Assembly (NCBI GenBank): GCA_002393865.1
Contig: DGUD01000207.1
Coordinates: 1-7,996 of the forward strand
Direction: 5' to 3'
DNA: 7,996 nt
DNA from: Treponema sp. UBA4319
GTDB taxonomy: Bacteria > Spirochaetota > Spirochaetia > Treponematales > Treponemataceae
Positions 4,715 through 7,996 of this stretch are shown here, one piece after another. The notes under the pieces were generated by a model. The model was given only the letters and a program-made list of their open reading frames with translations. It ran no database searches and had not been told where the DNA came from. How positions within the stretch are numbered: the first letter of the stretch is position 1; the number at the start of each line of letters is the position of its first letter. Made by a program: the position numbers and the translations under genes.

Positions 4715-7576
4715 TTACAACAAATTTGAAAGTTCCTCGTAATCGACGGCGGCGAGCGCTTTCCGTATCTTGGAGAAGCGCTCCTCCTCCCCGGCGGGCA
4801 GCTGGCATTCCTCCAGCATGGCGACGAGCTGGTCTGCGGTGGCGTAATCGAATGCCTGCACGTATGCCTTTACATCCTCCAGCGTCTTTTTGTATTCCTC
4901 CGCGCCGATAGGCTTGCGGGGGCCGTCATGCTGCTTGCAGACGGGGGCAAGGCGCTCCGTGTAGCTGCGGTACAGCTCCAGCAGGCAGGGTGTGCGCGCC
5001 TCGATGTCCTTCATGTTCCCGTCGTCGCCGCTTTTCTCCAGCTCCGCCGCCAGCGCGGAGAGCTCTGTGGCGCCGATGAGCCGGGCGCTGCTTTTGAGCG
5101 CGTGCACGAGCACGGTGTAGTTCTTGCAGTCGCCGTCCTTCGCGTAGCCTTCGATGAGTCCCGCTTTCTCCCCGATGGATTCCCGGAAGGTCTGCGCCGT
5201 CTTTATGAACAGATCCCTGCTGCCGCAGTTCCTGAGGGCTTCCTCGCCGTCTACGCCATCCAGCGCCGGCAGCTCCTCCTGAGGCTTTTCCCTCCTGCCC
5301 ACAAGCTGCACCAGCTCCTTGGGCAGATATTTTATAATCATCGCCTCCAGCTTGGCGGAATCGATGGGCTTGGTGATGTAGTCCGAGAATCCTTCCGCGA
5401 GGTACATCTCGCGGGCGCCGTTCACGGCATTTGCCGTCTGCGCGATGCAGGGCTTGCCTTTGTTGCGGTTGTCCTCCATCTCGTTGAGCGCGTGCAGCGT
5501 CTCCACGCCGTCCATGCCCGGCATGCGGTGGTCTATGAAGAGGATGTCGTACTCGTTCTGCACGCTCTTGACAAGCGCCTCCTGCCCGCTTGTGGCGGTG
5601 TCTATCTGGACTTGCGTCTGCTTGAGCAGCTCCGTGAATATCATCAGGTTCAGCCGCGTGTCGTCCACGACGAGTATGTGGGCGCCCGGTGCCCGGAAGC
5701 TTTCCCGGTACACCTCGTTGTTCTCCAGCGACTTGCGGTAGGTCTCCATAAAGTCGCCGATGGGCTCCTTGTCAAGGACTTCCTGTTCCACCTCAAAGGA
5801 AAAACTTGAGCCTTTGCCGTACTCGCTCTGCACGTTGAGCGAGCTGCCCATGAGCGTGAGCAGCTCGTGCACGATGTTCATGCCCAGCCCCGTGCCCTCG
5901 ATCTGCCGGTTGCGGGACTCCTCAATCCGCTCAAAGGCCTGGAAGAGCTTGGGCAGGTCTTCCTTCTTTATGCCGATGCCGGTGTCGCTGATGGTGATGC
6001 AGAGCCTGATGCTGCCTTCCGCCGCCGGCTTTGCCGTGACATGCATGGAGACCGAGCCTTCTTCCGTGTATTTTACGGAATTGGTGAGGATGTTCGTGAT
6101 ACACTGCTTTATGCGTATCTCGTCGCCGTACAGGATGTGTGGCATGCTGCTGTCCACATCGACCTTGAAATCGAGCCCCTTCTCCTTTGCGCGCTGGGAA
6201 ATCATGTTCATCAAATCGTTGATGGTGGAGCTGAGGTCGTATTTGACGGGGATTATCTCCATCTTGCCCGACTCTATCTTGGAGAAGTCCAGGATGTCGT
6301 TTATGATGCCCAGCAGGGAGCGCCCCGCGCTCTTTATCTCGGAGGCATACATGAGCGCCTGCTTGTCCGTGCACTCCCGCAGAATCATCTCGTCAAGGCC
6401 GAGCACCGCGTTGATAGGGGTGCGGATTTCGTGGCTCATGTTCGCCAGGAAGGCGGACTTCGCCTTGCCCGCCTCCTTTGCGATCATGAGATCCTGCTCC
6501 AGCTGCTTCTCGTGCTGGATTTTGTCGATGTATTCGGTGATGGTGGACGTCATTATCCTGAGCGTCTGGTACAGCTCGGTAATCTCGTCATGGGTGTTTA
6601 TCTGGAGGCTGTCTATGTTCAGCTGCGGCTCTTTTTTGCCCTCAATCGTACAGGTGGTGAAGTCCTCCACGGCGAGCGACATGATTTTGACGGGGTTCAC
6701 GATGTTCAGCTGCGCGTAGAAATTGGCGATGAGCGCCACCGGAATGGCGATGTTGAGCAGGCTCAGCAGCTGTTTTATATGCATAATCCGCTCCGAGGGC
6801 AGCTGCTCGCTGAATGTCAGCGGCGCCTGGCTCTGGAGCAACGGGCCGGGTCCGCCTACCGGGACGCTGTCCGTCTGGTTGGAGAAGAGCATGAACATGA
6901 ACAGGACGATGGCGAGGCAGATGGTGACCATCTCGATGAGGAGGAGGAAGAGAATCTTGCGCGCGAGGTTGCTGTGCGTCTTGAACGACAGCCCGTTCTC
7001 CGGGCGGGCGTTTTTATAGAAGATGCCGCTGTAGAAGAGAGCCTTTATGTGCTCCGGCGCATGGTTAAAAAAAACATACGCGAAGCCGGATATCAGCACC
7101 GCATTGATGAACGTCAGGTTGAAGAGGTTCCATATTACCCGCTCCGGGGGGAAAGATTCTGTCCGGATGTAGTCCATGAACACGAGCGAGGAGCCTGTCA
7201 GTACCGTCTGTATGAGAACCGCCGCTGCCGTCAGATCCAGCCGCCGGTACCAGTGCTTGCGCACGGGGTAAAATGCCGTGATTGATGCGATGAGCAGCGG
7301 CGTGAGCAGGTAGTAGGACGGGGCGTCGCCCTGCACCGCGCAGACCGCGAACATGATGAATTCTATCCCCATCGCCATGTGGCTGCCGCAGAGCGTGGAC
7401 AAGAGCATGGCGGGAATCGTCGGCAGCGACCAGAGCAGCCTGTCCTCCAGGCGGATGATAAAGTGCCATTCGCCGATAAAATTGGAGAGGAATACCATGC
7501 TGCTTGCAATCAAAAGCCCTATCAGGCCGCTTTTTGTATACTTTGCGTATTGCCTTTTGAGAATGATAGAATCCAT
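4715..7576 (-). CDS. Membrane-bound hybrid histidine kinase (8 TM-HAMP-HisKA-HATPase-REC-HPt)
   Basis: This 953-residue kinase starts with a membrane sensor of about eight helices (near 16-35, 48-63, 67-82, 88-104, 113-135, 148-170, 206-232, 271-290). Basic loops at 104-114 and 171-205 fit a cytosolic N-terminus and one 35-residue periplasmic loop (233-267). A HAMP-like linker (about 292-350) and coiled coil lead to the H-box SHEIRTP (H382), N-box NILTNSVKYT (495-504), DTGIGI (531-536) and GTGLGM (561-566). A receiver follows (D638/D639, acceptor D682, T714, K736), then an HPt domain (HALKSSARLIGA, H825). Residues 890-953 add a helical tail. All relay residues are intact, so phosphate can pass H382 to D682 to H825 and on to a partner, most likely the regulator downstream. 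The sensor matches no named domain I recognise. No Shine-Dalgarno is present; the start rests on frame and promoter position. Confidence 0.93.
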   Translation of the reverse strand: MDSIILKRQYAKYTKSGLIGLLIASSMVFLSNFIGEWHFIIRLEDRLLWSLPTIPAMLLSTLCGSHMAMGIEFIMFAVCAVQGDAPSYYLLTPLLIASITAFYPVRKHWYRRLDLTAAAVLIQTVLTGSSLVFMDYIRTESFPPERVIWNLFNLTFINAVLISGFAYVFFNHAPEHIKALFYSGIFYKNARPENGLSFKTHSNLARKILFLLLIEMVTICLAIVLFMFMLFSNQTDSVPVGGPGPLLQSQAPLTFSEQLPSERIMHIKQLLSLLNIAIPVALIANFYAQLNIVNPVKIMSLAVEDFTTCTIEGKKEPQLNIDSLQINTHDEITELYQTLRIMTSTITEYIDKIQHEKQLEQDLMIAKEAGKAKSAFLANMSHEIRTPINAVLGLDEMILRECTDKQALMYASEIKSAGRSLLGIINDILDFSKIESGKMEIIPVKYDLSSTINDLMNMISQRAKEKGLDFKVDVDSSMPHILYGDEIRIKQCITNILTNSVKYTEEGSVSMHVTAKPAAEGSIRLCITISDTGIGIKKEDLPKLFQAFERIEESRNRQIEGTGLGMNIVHELLTLMGSSLNVQSEYGKGSSFSFEVEQEVLDKEPIGDFMETYRKSLENNEVYRESFRAPGAHILVVDDTRLNLMIFTELLKQTQVQIDTATSGQEALVKSVQNEYDILFIDHRMPGMDGVETLHALNEMEDNRNKGKPCIAQTANAVNGAREMYLAEGFSDYITKPIDSAKLEAMIIKYLPKELVQLVGRREKPQEELPALDGVDGEEALRNCGSRDLFIKTAQTFRESIGEKAGLIEGYAKDGDCKNYTVLVHALKSSARLIGATELSALAAELEKSGDDGNMKDIEARTPCLLELYRSYTERLAPVCKQHDGPRKPIGAEEYKKTLEDVKAYVQAFDYATADQLVAMLEECQLPAGEEERFSKIRKALAAVDYEELSNLL

Positions 7577-7583
7577 AGCTTAC

Positions 7584-7612
7584 ATAATTACAAAAAATAA
7601 AAGAACTTACAA
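7584..7612 (-). promoter_or_regulatory. Promoter of the hybrid kinase, predicted leaderless
   Basis: On the minus strand TTGTAA (7612-7607) and AATTAT (7589-7584) are spaced by 17 bp, with an extended -10 TG at 7592-7591. Each hexamer matches four of six consensus bases. Predicted +1 is 7577, one base before the ATG at 7576. The AT-rich stretch up to the start has no Shine-Dalgarno sequence. Confidence 0.45.
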
Positions 7613-7792
7613 GCAGAACTGCACGGAAATCAGTTTTGCGTTCCGCTCCCGGCGGGAGTTGTATCTGATGCCGGTCAAATCCGGCTGGTACTGCATCAGC
7701 CCGCTGTGGCGTAGAAGACAAAGCGGAGCGCCCTGCACGGAAAATGCCGCCGCCTCTGCGTGTCCGGCACATAAAAACAGCCCCCGCTGCGG
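7607..7792 (-). other. Open 61-codon frame, possible remnant of an outer-membrane-type gene end
   Basis: Between the kinase start and the isomerase terminator, one minus-strand frame is open from the TAA at 7795-7793 to the TAA at 7609-7607. Its second half reads plausibly as protein (YQPDLTGIRYNSRRERNAK, ending in KLISVQFCL), with alternating polar and hydrophobic residues as in a beta-barrel end strand. The only ATG gives 30 residues (start 7696) and has no Shine-Dalgarno sequence. An 11-bp direct repeat, CTGCACGGAAA at 7619-7629 and 7733-7743, encodes SVQ twice in this frame. It could be a decayed gene tail or chance. I would not call it a gene. Confidence 0.2.
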
Positions 7793-7809
7793 TTATGCGG
7801 CGGGGGCTG
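7771..7809 (-). terminator. Strong intrinsic terminator of the isomerase-family gene
   Basis: A 13-bp stem pairs 7778-7790 with 7797-7809 (core CAGCCCCCG/CGGGGGCTG, one G-T pair) with a six-base loop. On the minus strand it is followed by TTTTTAT (7777-7771). It begins 13 bases past the stop codon at 7823, so that transcript ends here and the kinase downstream is transcribed from its own promoter. Confidence 0.9.
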
Positions 7810-7822
7810 GCTCAGCTTATGC

Positions 7823-7996
7823 TCAGCAGAAGGGGTTCTCGTCCTTGTAGAGGACTCCTGCGGGCTGGTTGTAGGCGATGTCCGCGATGTTCAGGTACTG
7901 GAAAATCGTGTAGAGCGCCTTTCCGACGTGCCCGAAGGCCACCGCGCCGTGGTGCGGGTAGTGCTTGCTGATGAGCACATGGCGGTAGAAGCGGCC
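7823..7996 (-). CDS. C-terminal fragment of a probable L-fucose isomerase-family protein
   Basis: The last 57 residues of a gene entering from the right edge. The fragment contains HYPHHGAVAFGHVGKALY (11-28), then FQYLNIADIAYNQP, and ends DENPFC. A late His-His, Gly-rich motif followed by a short helix resembles the C-terminus of the fucose/arabinose isomerase-like superfamily (COG2407), whose members interconvert aldoses and ketoses with a divalent metal. This is recognition from memory on a short piece, so the substrate is not determined. The frame is clean to the edge and ends at a TGA just before a strong terminator, so it is the end of a real gene and its transcription unit. Nothing links it functionally to the kinase downstream. 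Confidence 0.6.
   Translation of the reverse strand, partial: GRFYRHVLISKHYPHHGAVAFGHVGKALYTIFQYLNIADIAYNQPAGVLYKDENPFC

Noticed and set aside
5867..7285. Long plus-strand open frame antisense to the hybrid kinase
   Set aside because: It lies wholly opposite a gene with a complete set of kinase motifs. Its His/Arg/Val/Leu-rich translation is typical of the reverse frame of GC-rich coding DNA and shows no recognisable domain.
7065..7772. Minus-strand frame spanning the kinase start and upstream gap
   Set aside because: It is out of frame with the kinase N-terminus, whose membrane helices explain the region, and its translation lacks coherent structure.

Overview
The window is GC-rich, densely coded chromosomal sequence from a diderm bacterium. 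The best guess is a treponeme-like spirochaete. The support for that is a short hibernation factor (the long form is usual in Firmicutes), a full-length sigma-54, a DUF1015 protein and a large membrane-bound hybrid kinase paired with a double-receiver regulator. No taxonomic marker settles it. The region looks like housekeeping and signalling sequence; I see no phage, transposon, CRISPR array or tRNA.

Layout from left to right. Positions 1-381 hold no gene I can support, only a short direct repeat, a good sigma-70-type promoter (241-269) and a hairpin-rich leader in front of hpf. hpf (382-672, +) ends at an intrinsic terminator and converges on rpoN (874-2394, -). rpoN and a DUF1015 gene (2441-3772, +) diverge from a 46-bp gap. 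A bidirectional terminator (3793-3837) separates DUF1015 from a two-component pair on the minus strand: a hybrid histidine kinase (4715-7576) followed by a two-receiver response regulator (3909-4658). To the right are a non-coding or decayed stretch, a strong minus-strand terminator (7771-7809) and the C-terminal 57 residues of a probable fucose-isomerase-family enzyme running in from the right edge.

How the genes relate. hpf and rpoN are classical neighbours in proteobacteria, in the order rpoN-hpf; here they are adjacent but convergent and separately transcribed. The kinase has eight predicted membrane helices, HAMP, HisKA, HATPase, a receiver and an HPt domain, so it carries a complete internal phosphorelay. 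The regulator downstream has no output domain and is the obvious acceptor. Its signal and target cannot be read from the sequence.

The most notable pattern is at gene starts. rpoN, DUF1015 and the kinase have no Shine-Dalgarno sequence. Each instead has a -10-like box whose predicted transcription start falls on, or one base before, the ATG, which suggests leaderless mRNAs. hpf and the response regulator have ordinary Shine-Dalgarno sequences. I found no convincing novel defence or mobile system.
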